A stretch of DNA of 64,000 nt, from assembly GCA_026874595.1 (NCBI GenBank), contig CM049320.1:41166714-41230713 (forward strand), read 5' to 3'. The notes beneath the pieces were generated by a model. It searched no databases, was not told the DNA's origin, and saw only the letters and a program-made list of their open reading frames with translations. This stretch comes from Sipunculus nudus (lineage: Eukaryota; Annelida; Sipuncula; Golfingiida; Sipunculidae). Position numbers and translations under genes: made by a program. Shown here piece by piece: positions 11,336-22,678 of this stretch (its first letter is position 1; each line of letters begins with the position of its first letter).

Positions 11336-11765
11336 CTGTGGTTGGCTTCATATTCGCGAGGCAGAAATTTCGCGATTTCTCCATTTCAAATGTTTCGCGA
11401 GGGTTTCATTTTCGCGATCTCACCAGAACCTATATCAAATCTTTGATAAATCCATACCTGTGTGTATTATAAAATGAAAATAAGTAATGAGTTCGTGATA
11501 TTCTTCTCATGTAACGATGGGCCCGTAGACACAGCACAGGTAGTTTAGTTCAAATTTAAGGTAACGTTTTCCCTATACCTGCATGGATGTAACTTATTAT
11601 AAAATTTCTTACTTTTCTGGCCTATTCCCATACAAGTATTGGCTACACTATTATGAAGGACACATTCAATTTGCCAATTATTCCTGAGGGCTTCATTTTC
11701 GCGATTATTTTCTATTCACGAATATCGCAAAATTAAAACCCTCGCAAACAAAAAGGCAACCACAG
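11336..11765. mobile_element. TA-flanked MITE with TTCGCGA motifs, copy 1
   Basis: The left end CTGTGGTTGGCTTCATATTC and right end AAAAAGGCAACCACAG are inverted repeats flanked by TA (11334-11335 and 11766-11767). This fits a Tc1/mariner-type insertion. The first 100 bases hold four TTCGCGA motifs, and related half-motifs occur near the right end. A second copy lies at 63368-63736. It is non-coding. Confidence 0.75.
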
Positions 11766-11767
11766 TA

Positions 11768-12188
11768 TATCCATGAATCAGTCAGATTTGCTGTACTGCC
11801 ATATGAGTGTAAAAGGAAACTGGAAAAAAGTTTGAGGATTTTGATAGCTCACTAAATTTGAAACAGCATTGTTTATGAAAGGGGTATTGTCTCAAGAGGT
11901 GAGAGGGGTGAGAGAGTCTAGACGAGGTCGGTAAAAATGTGCCTATAATCGCTTGTCATATTCTGGGTGACTCAGGCATAAAGGAAGTTGTCCTGAAATT
12001 CTATATCAGACCACTGTGATCATAAAGCCCTTGATAAGTGTTAGGTGTGTACCATTGAATAGCTCATGTCTGTCTGTGGATTTGTTTGTCCCACAAAAAA
12101 GTAATGGACGTGTGTTCATTCAGTGCAAAGTTATCCAGCTAAGGTCATAGGATCTATACATATACTCGGCATATATAAATTAATTATT
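11768..12188. other. No recognised feature
   Basis: Non-coding sequence with nothing recognisable. Confidence 0.4.
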
Positions 12189-12460
12189 AGCTCAGCTGAC
12201 TAAGTTGTCTGAGCTTTAGTGATCAGTCAGCCTCCCTCCCTCTGTCTGTCTGTCTGTCTGTTAGACTGTCATGTGTTGATACCATTGAATGTAGAAACCT
12301 GTAAGTGAATATCCAGGGAGGTCAATAAAAATTTCCAAGTGCAAAGGTAAAGGTCACAGGACCAACCCATTCAAAAATTAGTTTATGGATGATAACTCCA
12401 GTTTAGGTAGACCGATTGGCTTCAAACTTGATACAGGACCCACATTTTAAAAAAGATCAT
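12189..12460 (+). mobile_element. Helentron-like element, 5' part (AGCTCAGCTGA family)
   Basis: It starts after TT with AGCTCAGCTGACTAAG and then TTGTCTGAGCTTTAG, forming a hairpin. A CTGTCTGTCTGTCTG tract and a core with 'aggtcacagg' and 'ttatggatgataactcc' text follow, shared with the element at 18693-21025. The 3' end with TCAGCTGAGC and a terminal hairpin was not found, so it is probably truncated. Confidence 0.55.
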
Positions 12461-13560
12461 TAAAGATATTTTATAATTTAAATGCATATAACAGTCACCT
12501 AGTTAAGATACCAATACTTCTACAAATATGTAATTATGAAAGGCTCCTGCATCTTTCATGTAGCCCATAAAAGTACACAATCAACTCCAAATATGTGTAT
12601 TCTGCTCTTTTCTCAAATAATGATACACAAAAAAATTAACTTATGTCACATTTTAATTTGTTAGGTTTTTATAAAAATATTCTTATAATCAATTTCAGAT
12701 GAGTGGTGTGACCCACAGGTGCAATAATTACCTAAATAAAAATTAAGAGAAACTGATGTCATTTCCACACATTTTCCCCAAGTCCTAAAGTCAGGACCTC
12801 CCTTCCCCTCAAAACAAAAAAATTTCTATTATTCATTCTGTGGCATTTGACGTTATACATGTTTTATCGGATAATATGCACATCATATAGTAGAAGCACT
12901 AGAACAGCCTACTTGATACAACAATGTGATTTTTTTTTACCAGGGAGAATTGGAGCAAGGTTCCCTACCCAGCATTTCCCCAGAGTCATTTTCTGATCAT
13001 TGTCAGTGAACCGTGTCACCTGAGTACTGTAAGGTCACGGCTCCCTGAACACTATGGACATAGTGCAACACTATGTTGGGGCTAGTGCATTCACTAGGGT
13101 TGGGGCTAGAGTTATCAGTGTTCAAGCTTATATCATGTTCCTGAAGAAAAAACTATATGAAATCACTGATGCAACATGTTAAATATAAATTATATTTATA
13201 TGGAAAATTTGTTCATTTTACTTGTGAGGAAATAGGTCTGCATGTGTATATATATAGTACAGTTATGACTCATATCCATGCATTTTGTGTCTTACTTTTT
13301 AATATTTTTTTTTACATTTTCTTGTTTTCTTTGATCTTTGGTGAAGCATCTGCTCCAGTTTGTTTATTAGATGTCCTGCTTTTGTATAAAATAAATATTT
13401 TAATACAAAAGCTTAGAATGTAAGGAACTAGCTCTAATGCTTCATTCCTGTCAACCCTGACTCTCTTTTAAAAAGACTACTGCCTATCAAATCCTAAAAT
13501 TATCTTTCCTTTTGTTATCCATAGTATATGATAATTTAATACTTTGATTTTGTAGTATGA
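12461..13560. other. No recognised feature
   Basis: AT-rich non-coding sequence. The small open frame at 13157-13423 lacks coding character. Confidence 0.4.
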
Positions 13561-13574
13561 AGGTTTAATTCACT

Positions 13575-13830
13575 GGACAGTTGAGGGGTAAAACGCTCGG
13601 CTCTCTCAGCTGGGACCTGGGTTTGATCTCCGGTGTGGCTTTATTAAATTTGAGAGTAGGTTGTAGTTGCACATCCAAGGCTAGTAGTTTTCTCCAGGTT
13701 CTTCGGTTTCTCCCACCTACAAAGTCTACCGAATGCCACAATCTGAACCATGGAGAGTACTGTGATTAGTTTTAATAAGATTTGTACTATCCGTGTGAAT
13801 AATAGTTTATATTTAATTTGAGCTCAGAAC
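13575..13830 (+). mobile_element. tRNA-derived SINE
   Basis: The head looks like a tRNA gene: an A-box-like CAGTTGAGGGGTAAAACGC, then a B-box-like CTGGGTTTGATCTCC at about 13617-13631. About 55 bases on comes a body with TTTTCTCCAGGTTCTTCGG and TTTCTCCCACC. That body resembles the conserved central domains of several metazoan SINE families (established for the group; assignment here is by eye). A related body is at about 33430-33545. Confidence 0.65.
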
Positions 13831-15779
13831 CTCGGCCAAATATATGATTATGCATCAAACCTGAACACAAAAATATGTTGATAAAAAACATTAACAACCA
13901 AATAACAGCTGAATAAGATTGTTTAGATGTCTGATTGGAGTTTAAAAAAACACTCTAGTAACAATAGATTTGTTTGACCTTAGTAATATAAAGAAAAGCT
14001 GATCACTGAATGTTTGTGATAGAAACTCAAGAGCAAGAGAACTGGCAGGTGGAGACCCCTAGGGAATGTAGCTATAACTAGCAGCTTGTTTGCTTGTCCT
14101 GAAGCTGGTTGACCTGGATCTGGTATGGTTAGAAAGGCGGTCAGTCAGACACAATATACATCAACACAGGGACCCTGTGTCTACATTACTTGTTGGACAT
14201 GACCAATATGTTATAAACCACAGACAAGGGGATCTTACATCTTCCCACAGGACACTAGGACACAAGGTCAAGAATATTAAACCTCTTGTTTGTGTCTCTG
14301 TTCTCTGAATATGGCAGCTCAGATATACAAAAAAAATAACACCTCGCCTACCAAGTGAAAATATGTCACATGGCATTTATATTTTTTATTAAATTTGTAG
14401 TCACTGAAAAAAATAAACATGTCTATTGTAGTTGAATGTGGAGGAAACTATGTGAGTGATGTTTATTGTTCATAAAAATGTGTTTTTAAAATCAGTTTCA
14501 TAACCATGGTAACACACAGGGAATTGTTTATGTTCTGTTTATGACCAAAGAGGGATGGGTGACAGTAACACTTAATATATATATATATATACAGTAGATC
14601 TTTATTTATCTGAACACTGTTTATTCGGAATATTGATTATCTGAAATTGAAAACTGAGAACTGAAAATTTGATCATTTATCCAAAATCAGGAGAAAGAAA
14701 GAAAAATCAAAGCAAATTTACAGAGTTTAGCAGGGATTAGTAATGCAGATCAAATTTCAAGGCCCATGAAATTTCATTGTTTCTCACATGATATATTGGG
14801 CTAGTTGATGGAAATGTTGTTGCAAAGGTTAATAATGCTACGATTTACACCAACATTTAACTTCTTTGATATTTTCACGATACCAACCTATAAGATAAAT
14901 TTCAGTAACATCTGTGATACCTTTCTTCACATATCTTGCAGACAAACGCACACACATACATACACAGAATCAAGAGAAAAAATAACCCTTGCTTCACCTA
15001 GGGTAAAATATTTCAGTTTGGCAGGACTGTATGGAAAGGGGTGGGGGGGGGGGTGAGGGGTGGAAAGAGACACCTTTGTGATTAGTGACATAACTGATAA
15101 CAAAACATACAGTACCAGTATATCTGTGATCTATTTTTAATAAACAAGACAAGGAAAAAAAAACACTAGTTGTGCAAGTCACAAAGGCCAACTACACCTG
15201 GACCATTTATGTTCAGGTCCCCAGTGAGCAGAGACCTTGTCAGCTGGTGCATTCTCCATGACAGCGTAATGGAAATAAAATACACCTGGTACTTTGTCCA
15301 AGTTGGATCAAAAGTGAGGATCACATATCTTTATGTCAGGGCTGTCCTTGCATAATATGTCAATCATTAAACATCAGCTGATTCACTTACTGGTCTTTGT
15401 ATGTTCCCATGTCAGAGGGTGCAGAATAAAAGATGCAGCTGTTGTGTATTTTTTAATGTAAATGATGTTAAATATAGGCTTGCATAAAATGGTGTTTTAT
15501 TAACTGACAATGACCATACAGCCTGGCCATACAGTGTACGTTTTTCTTTTTTGATTGTGCCTGTCACATCACAATCAGGTTATTTCATGGAATGGCACAG
15601 CTGTTTTGTCAGACTCCATACTTGCATATTTGTATTACAAGTACTGTACTACTTTATGAAACTTATTTAAAAATATTTCCCTTTCTCCAGATAAATAGGT
15701 TTTATTAAATCTGTGAGTATATATTAAAAAGATACATAATTACAATATGCTTTACCTACAGGGCATAAAGATACTAAAA
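13831..15779. other. Non-coding stretch with a pogo/Tigger-like end and microsatellites
   Basis: Around 14592-14640 there is text like ACAGTAGATCTTTATTTATC followed by TGAACACTG, similar to terminal repeats of pogo/Tigger mariners; no partner end was found. A TA run sits at 14575-14590 and an 11-base G run at 15043-15053. Open frames at 14090-14308 and 14805-15355 show no recognisable protein. Confidence 0.35.
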
Positions 15780-17435
15780 ACATTAAGACTGTCACTCTAA
15801 AACACTCTGACATCCCAGTTGACTGTCACTCCATAACACTCAGACATCTGAGCTGACTGTCACTCCAAAACACTGAGGCATCTCAGTTGACTCTCACTCA
15901 AAGCACTATCATCTCAGTTGACTTTCATTCTAAAACACTTTGACATCATAGTTGACTGTCACGCTAAAACACTGAGACATCTCAGTGGACTGTCACTCAA
16001 AAACACTTAGACATCTTAGTTGACTGGCACCCTAAAACACTATCATCTCATTTGACTGTCACTCTAAAACAGAGACATCTCAGTTGACTGTCATTCTAAA
16101 ACAGAGACATCTCAGTTGACTGTCACTCCAAAACACTCTGACTGTCACTCCAAAACACTGAGACATCTCAGTTGACTGTCACTCAAAACAGTATCATCTC
16201 AGTTGAATTTCATTCTAAAACACTTAGACATCTTAGTTGACTGTCACTCTAAAACACTGAGACATCTCAGTTGACTGTCACTCAAAAACACTGAGACATC
16301 TCAGTTGACTCTCACTCAAAGCACTATCATCTCAGTTGACTTTCATTCTAAAACACTTTGACATCATAGTTGACTGTCACGCTAAAACACTGAGACATCT
16401 CAGTGGACTGTCACTCAAAAACACTTAGACATCTTAGTTGACTGGCACCCTAAAACACTATCATCTCATTTGACTGTCACTCTAAAACAGAGACATCTTA
16501 GTTGACTGTCATTCTAAAACAGAGACATCTCAGTTGACTGTCACTCCAAAACACTCTGACTGTCACTCCAAAACACTGAGACATCTCAGTGGACTGTCAC
16601 TCAAAAACACTTAGACATCTTAGTTGACTGGCACCCTAAAACACTATCATCTCATTTGACTGTCACTCTAAAACAGAGACATCTCAGTTGACTGTCATTC
16701 TAAAAAAGAGACATCTCAGTTGACTGTCATTCTAAAACAGAGACATCTCAGTTGACTGTCACTCTATAACAGAGACATCTCAGTTGACTGTCATTCTAAA
16801 ACAGAGACATCTCAGTTGACTGTCACTCCAAAACACTCTGACTGTCACTCCAAAACACTGAGACATCTCAGTTGACTGTCACTCAAAACAGTATCATCTC
16901 AGTTGAATTTCATTCTAAAACACTTAGACATCTTAGTTGACTGTCACGCTAAAACACTGAGACTTCTATGTGGAATGTCACTTTAAAACACTGAGACATC
17001 TCAGTTGACTGTCACTCAAAACACTATCATCTCAGTTGACTTTCATTCTACAACACTTAGTCATCTCAGTTGACTGTCACTCTATAACAGAGACATCTCA
17101 GTTGACTGTCACTCCAAAACACTCAGACGTCACAGTTGAATGTCACTCCAAAACACTGACATATCTCAAATGACTGTCACTTAAAAAAACTCAGGCATCT
17201 CAGTTGACTGTCACTCCAAAACACTGAGACATCTCAGTTGACTGTCACTCCAAAACACTCAGACGTCACAATTGACTGTCACTCCAAAACTCTGAGACAT
17301 CTCAATTGACTGTCACTCCAAAACACTCAGACATCACAGTTAAATGTCACTCCAAAACACTGACATATCTCAAATGACTGTCACTTAAAAAAACTCAGGC
17401 ATCTCAGTTGATTGTCACTCCAAAACACTCAGTCA
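15780..17435. repeat. Minisatellite, ~34-bp unit, with higher-order duplication
   Basis: Roughly 50 units built on GACATCTCAGTTGACTGTCA then CTCTAAAACACTGA, with 31-34 bp length variants. A block of about 280 bp at 15881-16165 recurs about 418 bp later (16299-16585) with nearly the same order of variants, and part of it recurs again from 16586. This is a higher-order structure produced by segmental duplication within the array. It is non-coding. Confidence 0.92.
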
Positions 17436-18270
17436 GATGTGGTAGATTGAAATTTCATGGTGAAAATATTGGTGACCAAAGCAATTTCACCTTTCAAAAG
17501 TTTGATAACTTAAATAAAAATAACACATTCAATTTCTTATTTTCACTGCTCATATTTAACTATTCAGGATTGCCTTATTTCGTCAAAACCTTGTATGCAT
17601 ATACTATAAAAAGTCACTGATCAATTGCATGCAGTATTGCAGAAAGCAAACTAATTCCAGCTTGTGAAATATTCAGTGCAAGGCAAAGCAATTATCTCTG
17701 CAATAACTAAAATGAAAAACAACATAAAACATTTTGTATCAATTTGTATTACAAAGAATTCACTATGTATTTGATCACAAATGATTTTGCTGCTTGCTGG
17801 ATTTAGTGCTGTCTGTTTTGTCATCTGAAACAGGATAAATAAAGTGATTGTCAGGTGATCATAAACAATTTTTTGGTTGAATTTTTCATGACTAGTTGAA
17901 CTAGGGAGGTATGACTGCTCCAGTACAAATAGGTCACAGTGCTGAGCCAGCCAGTACAGACTGCTCCGCCAGTCCAGGGGCCTGCCTGTATGCTTGTCAT
18001 GCTGCTAAGTCCTCTTTGTCCCAGATCATCACACATTCTGTATGACAGTCTACCTAAGTTATATAGCTCATATGAGTTACAAACAGGAATATCTATTCAT
18101 GTAATGTCTTTCATGTAATGTTCTGGTTGTGTATTTATAACATGGGGAAAAAAGCTAGTTCAGTGATCTGACAGAGACTTCTCACATCACAAAGTGTTGT
18201 GACAAAGGAATATGGAATGACTCCTTTACTTGTCAGTGACTGGTATCATAATACTGGGAACATCAATATT
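17436..18270. other. No recognised feature
   Basis: Non-coding AT-rich sequence between two arrays. Nothing else was supported. Confidence 0.4.
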
Positions 18271-18373
18271 CAGTGAAACCTAGCCTAATGACCACCTATG
18301 TTTAGGGACCACCTATAAATAATGACCACTTTATCAAAGTCCCATTTGTGGTCATAATTTCAAGGTTTCACTG
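18271..18373. mobile_element. Short palindromic MITE of the CAGTGAAACC / GACCACC family
   Basis: It begins CAGTGAAACCTAGC and ends CAAGGTTTCACTG, an inverted repeat. Inside are several GACCAC motifs and the complementary GTGGTC, so the whole 103-bp element could fold on itself. Ends match the element at 8637-8841 and the left edge of the neighbouring minisatellite. Confidence 0.7.
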
Positions 18374-18575
18374 TATGTTCTGTATGCTCCTATCTTTATT
18401 TAGTAATACTGGACAGCCAGACTTTGTTTTACTCCTAAAATAAACAGATATTGTTGCATTCATTTTGTGTAGAATACCAATGTCATGATTATTTTAAGTA
18501 ATGTGACGGGAATTTCACGTACAGTGATACCTGTGTGATAAGACCATCCAAGTGTCTGGCCAAAAGTCTTAATTC

Positions 18576-18692
18576 ACAGGTGGTCTTATTAGATAGGTGG
18601 TCTTATTAGACAGTTGGTCTAATTAGATAGGTGGTCTTATTGGACAGGTTGTCTTATTAGACGGGTGGTCTTATAAGATGGTTGTTCTTATT
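18576..18692. repeat. 18-bp minisatellite, left part (interrupted by the element at 18693)
   Basis: Units of TTAGACAGGTGGTCTTAT with variants. The array resumes at 21026, and the text across the gap matches intact units elsewhere in the array. The sequence just left of it (18520-18545, TACAGTGATACCTGTGTG) looks like a terminal repeat of the CAGTG-type MITE family. Confidence 0.93.
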
Positions 18693-21025
18693 GTATCCCC
18701 AGACAAAGTCAGGGGATACTATGTTTTCATACCGGTCCCGCCGCCGCCGCCACCGCCGCCACCGCCGCCGCCGCATATGAATCTTGTTGGCGCGATAACC
18801 AAAAAAATATTTCACAGAACTTTACAAAACTTGGTATATGTATAGATATGGGTAAGAGGACGACGCCTATTTAAAATGAGGTCATGACCTTTACTAGGAG
18901 AGTGTCCTTGACCTTGAATAGGTCCAATTTTGGGGAAAATCACACAAATTCTTAAATATCTCAAGAAATCTTGCATGGATTTATCCCAAAATCAAGTTGA
19001 TGGAAGATAATGGATAGGGTTGTCATTTTCCAGAAACTGGTGGCGCCACCTATTATCCTTTACTTGTTTTCGTGCCGTTTAATACCCCAAAATTGCCACC
19101 TTACAGTACTATGAGCATTATAAGTCAAAAACTAATGGACAGATTTCTTTTATTTTATGCATATACATAGGTATGGGTTATGGGATGATGTTTATTTAAA
19201 TTGGGGTCATGACCTTTCCTATGAGAGTGGCCTTGACCTTGAATATTGCCATATATGGTGAAAATCACACGCCTCTTATGATATCTCCAGTGTTGATAGC
19301 CATATGGATTTCAAATATGAATTATGTATGGCCCACCACTAAAGTAAGAACCCTATAGGTTCTAGGGTCATGAGGTCAAAGGTCAAGGTCACTGGACTGG
19401 CATCTTAAAAGATACTGTGGATGCATTTTAAGCCAAACTTTCATCCCAGGTCTTCCATCTTCAGTATATAGCTCACTTGCCAATAGTGGATGATCCATAT
19501 CAATTTTTGGGTCACAAGGTCAAAGTTCAAGGCCACAGGAGCTATCTGTCTAAAAATTAGTTTCTGGATGATAATTCCTGCTTTTATTGATGTATTGATT
19601 TCAAACTTGACTTATATATGTCTCATTGAAAAAGCAAGACTCCAATTGATTTTGGGGTCATGAGGTCAAAGGTCAAGGTCACAGGACACATCTTTAAAAA
19701 GACTGTGGATGCATTTTCAGCCAAACATTTCATCTCAGACCTTTCATCCTGCACATATAGTTCATCTGCCAATAGAAGAAGACCCCTATCAATTTTGAGG
19801 TCACAAGGTCAAAGGTGAAGGTCACAGGAGCCATCTGTCCAGAAATTAGTTTCTTGATGATAATTCCTTTTTTTAATTGATGTATGGATTTCAAACTTGA
19901 CTTGTATTTGACCTATTGGAAAAGCAAGACCTGAATTGATTTTGGGGTCATGAGGTCAAAGGTCAAGTTCACAGGACACATCTTTAAAAAGATTGTGGAT
20001 GCATTTTCAGCCAAACAATTCATCTCAGATCTTTCATCTTGCACATATAGTTCACCTGCCAAGAATGGAAGACCCCTATCAATTTTGAGGTCACAAGGTC
20101 AAAGGTGAAGGTCACAGGAGCCATCTGTCCAAAAATTAGTTTCTGGATGATAACTCCTGTTTTTATTGATGTATGGATTTCAAACTTGACTTGTATATGT
20201 CCCATTGGAAAAGCAAGATCCAAATTGATTTTGGGGTCATGAGGTCAAAGGTCAAGGTCACAGGACACATCTTTAGAAAGATGTGGGTGCATTTTCAGCC
20301 AAACATTCATCTCAGATCTTTCATCTTGCACATATAGTTCACCTGCCAAGAGAGGAAGACCCCGATCAATTTTAAGGTCAAAGGTGAAGGTCACAGGAGC
20401 CATCTGTCCAAAAATTAGTTTCTGGATGATAATTCCTGTTTTTATTGATGTATGGATTTCAAACTTGACTTGTATATGTCGCATTGGAAAAGCAAGATCC
20501 AAATTGATTTTGGGGTCATGAGGTCAAAGGTCTAGGTCACAGGACACATCTTTTAAAAGATGTGGATGTATTTTCAGCGATTCATTTCATCTCAGATCTT
20601 TCATCTTGCACATATAGTTCACCTGCCAAGAGAAGAAGAATCCTATCAATTTTGAGGTCACAAGGTCAAAGGTTAAGGTCACAGGAGCCATCTGTCCAAA
20701 AATTACTTTTAGGATGATAATTCCTGCTTTATTTATGTATAGATTTCAAACTTGACTTGTATATGTCCCATTGGAAAAACAAGACTCCAATTGATTTTGG
20801 GGTCATGAGGTCAAAGGTCAAGGTCACAGGACACATCTTTAAAAAGATCAAGGTCACAGGACCAACATCTTCAACAAGATTGTGGATTGATAGATGAAAG
20901 AAACAATAAATATGCCAAGTGTCAGTATATGCTGCTAAAAATGGGGGCCTATTCTTAAAGGGGGGAGGGGGGGCCTACTATGTCTGGGGATACTCCGGCA
21001 CCTGCAGTGCCAAGAAATGTCTAGT
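18693..21025 (+). mobile_element. Non-autonomous Helentron-like element 1, inserted in the 18-bp array
   Basis: The 5' end GTATCCCCAGAC folds with GGGGATAC 17 bases on. The inverted copy GTCTGGGGATAC lies near the 3' end at about 20984-20995, followed by a GGCACCTGCAGTGCC hairpin and the end AAGAAATGTCTAGT. It sits between two Ts, as reported for Helentrons, and the array restores the empty site TTCTTATTAAACAGG. A CCG/CCA triplet tract lies about 42 bases from the 5' end. The core holds tandem units of about 285 bp, each with AGGTCA-rich text. No Rep/helicase frame is present. Minus-strand open frames at 20020-20223 and 20245-20502 are paralogous translations of the tandem unit. Confidence 0.82.
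19370..20830 (+). repeat. ~285-bp tandem core units of Helentron-like element 1
   Basis: About five units run end to end. Each has a GGGGTCATGAGGTCAAAGG block, a 'gattgtggatgcattttcagcc' block, a 'tcacaaggtcaaaggtgaagg' block and a 'ttctggatgataattcctg' block. Perfect AGGTCAAAGGTCA occurs at 19373, 19663, 19953, 20242 and 20808, with one-base variants in between. Spacing of 279-290 bp shows the period. Confidence 0.85.
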
Positions 21026-22186
21026 TAAACAGGTGGCTTTAAAAGACAGGTGGCCACATTAGACAGGTGGTCTCATTAGACAGGTGGTCTTATTAGACAG
21101 GTGGCCTTATTAGACAGGTGGTCTTATTAGACAGGTGGCCTTATTAGACAGGTGGCCTTGTTAGACAGGTTGTCTTAATAGATGGGTGGTCTTATTAGAT
21201 GGGTGGTCTTATTAAACAGGTGGTCTTATTAGACAGTTGGTCTAATTAGATAGGTGGTCTTATTAGACAGGTTGTCTTATTAGATGGGTGGTCTTATGAG
21301 ATGGTTGTTCTTATTAAACAGGTGGCCTTATAAGACAGGTGGCCTTATTAGACAGGTGGTCTCATTAGACAGATGGTCTTATTAGACAGGTGGCCTTATT
21401 AGACAGGTGGTCTTATCAGACAGGTGGTCTTATTAGACAGGTGGCCTTATTAGACAGGTGGTCTTATTAGACAAGTGGCCTTATTAAACAGGTGGTCTTA
21501 TTAGACAGTTGGTCTAATTAGATAGGTGGTCTTATTAGACAGGTTGTCTTATTAGATGGGTGGTCTTATTAGATGGTTGTTCTTATTAAACAGGTGGCCT
21601 TATAAGACAGGTGGCCTTATTAGACAGGTGGTCTCATTAGACAGATGGTCTTATTAGACAGGTGGCCTTATTAGACAGGTGGTCTTATTAGACAGGTGGT
21701 CATATAGACAGGTTGTCTTAATAGACGGGTGGTCTTATTAGATGGGTGGTCTTATTAAACAGGTGGTCTTATTAGACAGGTTGCCTAATTAAACAGGTGG
21801 TCTTATTAGACAGTTGGTCTAATTAGATAGGTGGTCTTATTAGACAGGTTGTCTTATTAGCATGGTGGTCTTATTAGATGGTTGGTCTTATTAAACAGGT
21901 GGCCTTATAAGACAGGTGGCCTTATTAGACAGGTGGTCTCATTAGACAGATGGTCTTATTAGACAGGTGGCCTTATTAGACAGGTGGTCTTATTAGACAG
22001 GTGGTCTTATTAGACAGGTAGCCTTATTAGACAGGTGGCCTTGTTAGACAGTTTGTCTTAATAGACGGGTGGTCTTATTAGACAGGTGGTCTTATTAAAC
22101 AGGTGGTCTTATTAGACAGGTGGCCTTATTAGACAGGTGGTCTTATTAGACATGTGGCCTCAATAGACAGGTGGCCTTATGAGGAG
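21026..22186. repeat. 18-bp minisatellite, right part
   Basis: This continues TTAGACAGGTGGTCTTAT units, about 64 here and about 70 in total. A sub-block containing CAGTTGGTCTAATTAGATAG recurs at about 18612, 21234, 21508 and 21811, so the array has a higher-order period of about 275-300 bp. The unit is a multiple of three, but the array is interrupted and lacks any gene context, so it is not coding. Confidence 0.93.
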
Positions 22187-22275
22187 TTTAATTTACATCA
22201 CTGATGCCACGAACCTGGAGTCATGTGTCATGTCAGGAACATTCCATAACTTACTTTACCCATGCCTCTGTGATA

Positions 22276-22318
22276 TGGTGGATACACATAGTTGCTTGTC
22301 TACTGCCTGTGTTCTAGT
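22276..22318 (+). mobile_element. 3' terminal remnant of a Helentron-like element
   Basis: GTGGATACACATAGTTGCTT then GTCTACTGCCTGTGTTCTAG matches the last 45 bases of the element ending at 40975 at most positions, including the sub-terminal GGATAC and the final TCTAGT. The rest of the element is missing. Confidence 0.6.
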
Positions 22319-22495
22319 TTAAAATATAAATCCTTGACCTGGAAGGGATGTCTTACATAAGGTGTAAGTTTATGATACTCTACAATATGAATGTTCACCA
22401 GTGTAGGTTGGGCATATTCGGGAAGGTTTTCATTTTTGTGAACATCGCAGATTTGAAATCGTCATGAATAAAAAGTCAACCACAATATATGTACA

Positions 22496-22673
22496 CAGGG
22501 GCGGATCTAGGATTTTGGAAAAGGGGGAGTCCAACCCAGGAGGACTAAAGAAAAACCTTAAAAAAGGACCACAGTTCCAGAAAAGTGGGGTGTTCAGGCA
22601 GCAAATTTTGTCTGAAACTCTTAAAAAGGTTGCGGCTGAAGAAAAGAGGGCCCCCCTCCTGGATCTGCTTCTG
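22496..22673. mobile_element. CAGGGGCGGATC-type MITE with 5-bp target duplication, copy 1
   Basis: The left end CAGGGGCGGATCTAGGATT mirrors CCTGGATCTGCTTCTG at the right. GTACA lies directly outside both ends (22491-22495, 22674-22678). Related copies are at 30769-30965 and 41497-41683. CAG...CTG termini are seen in hAT-type elements, but a 5-bp duplication is shorter than the usual 8. Overlapping open frames of about 110 codons on both strands are by-products of this non-coding element. Confidence 0.75.
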
Positions 22674-22678
22674 GTACA

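Noticed and set aside
15780-17435. Regular short repeats that might suggest a CRISPR array
   Set aside because: Units are contiguous with no unique spacers, and the setting is a eukaryotic genome with spliced genes.
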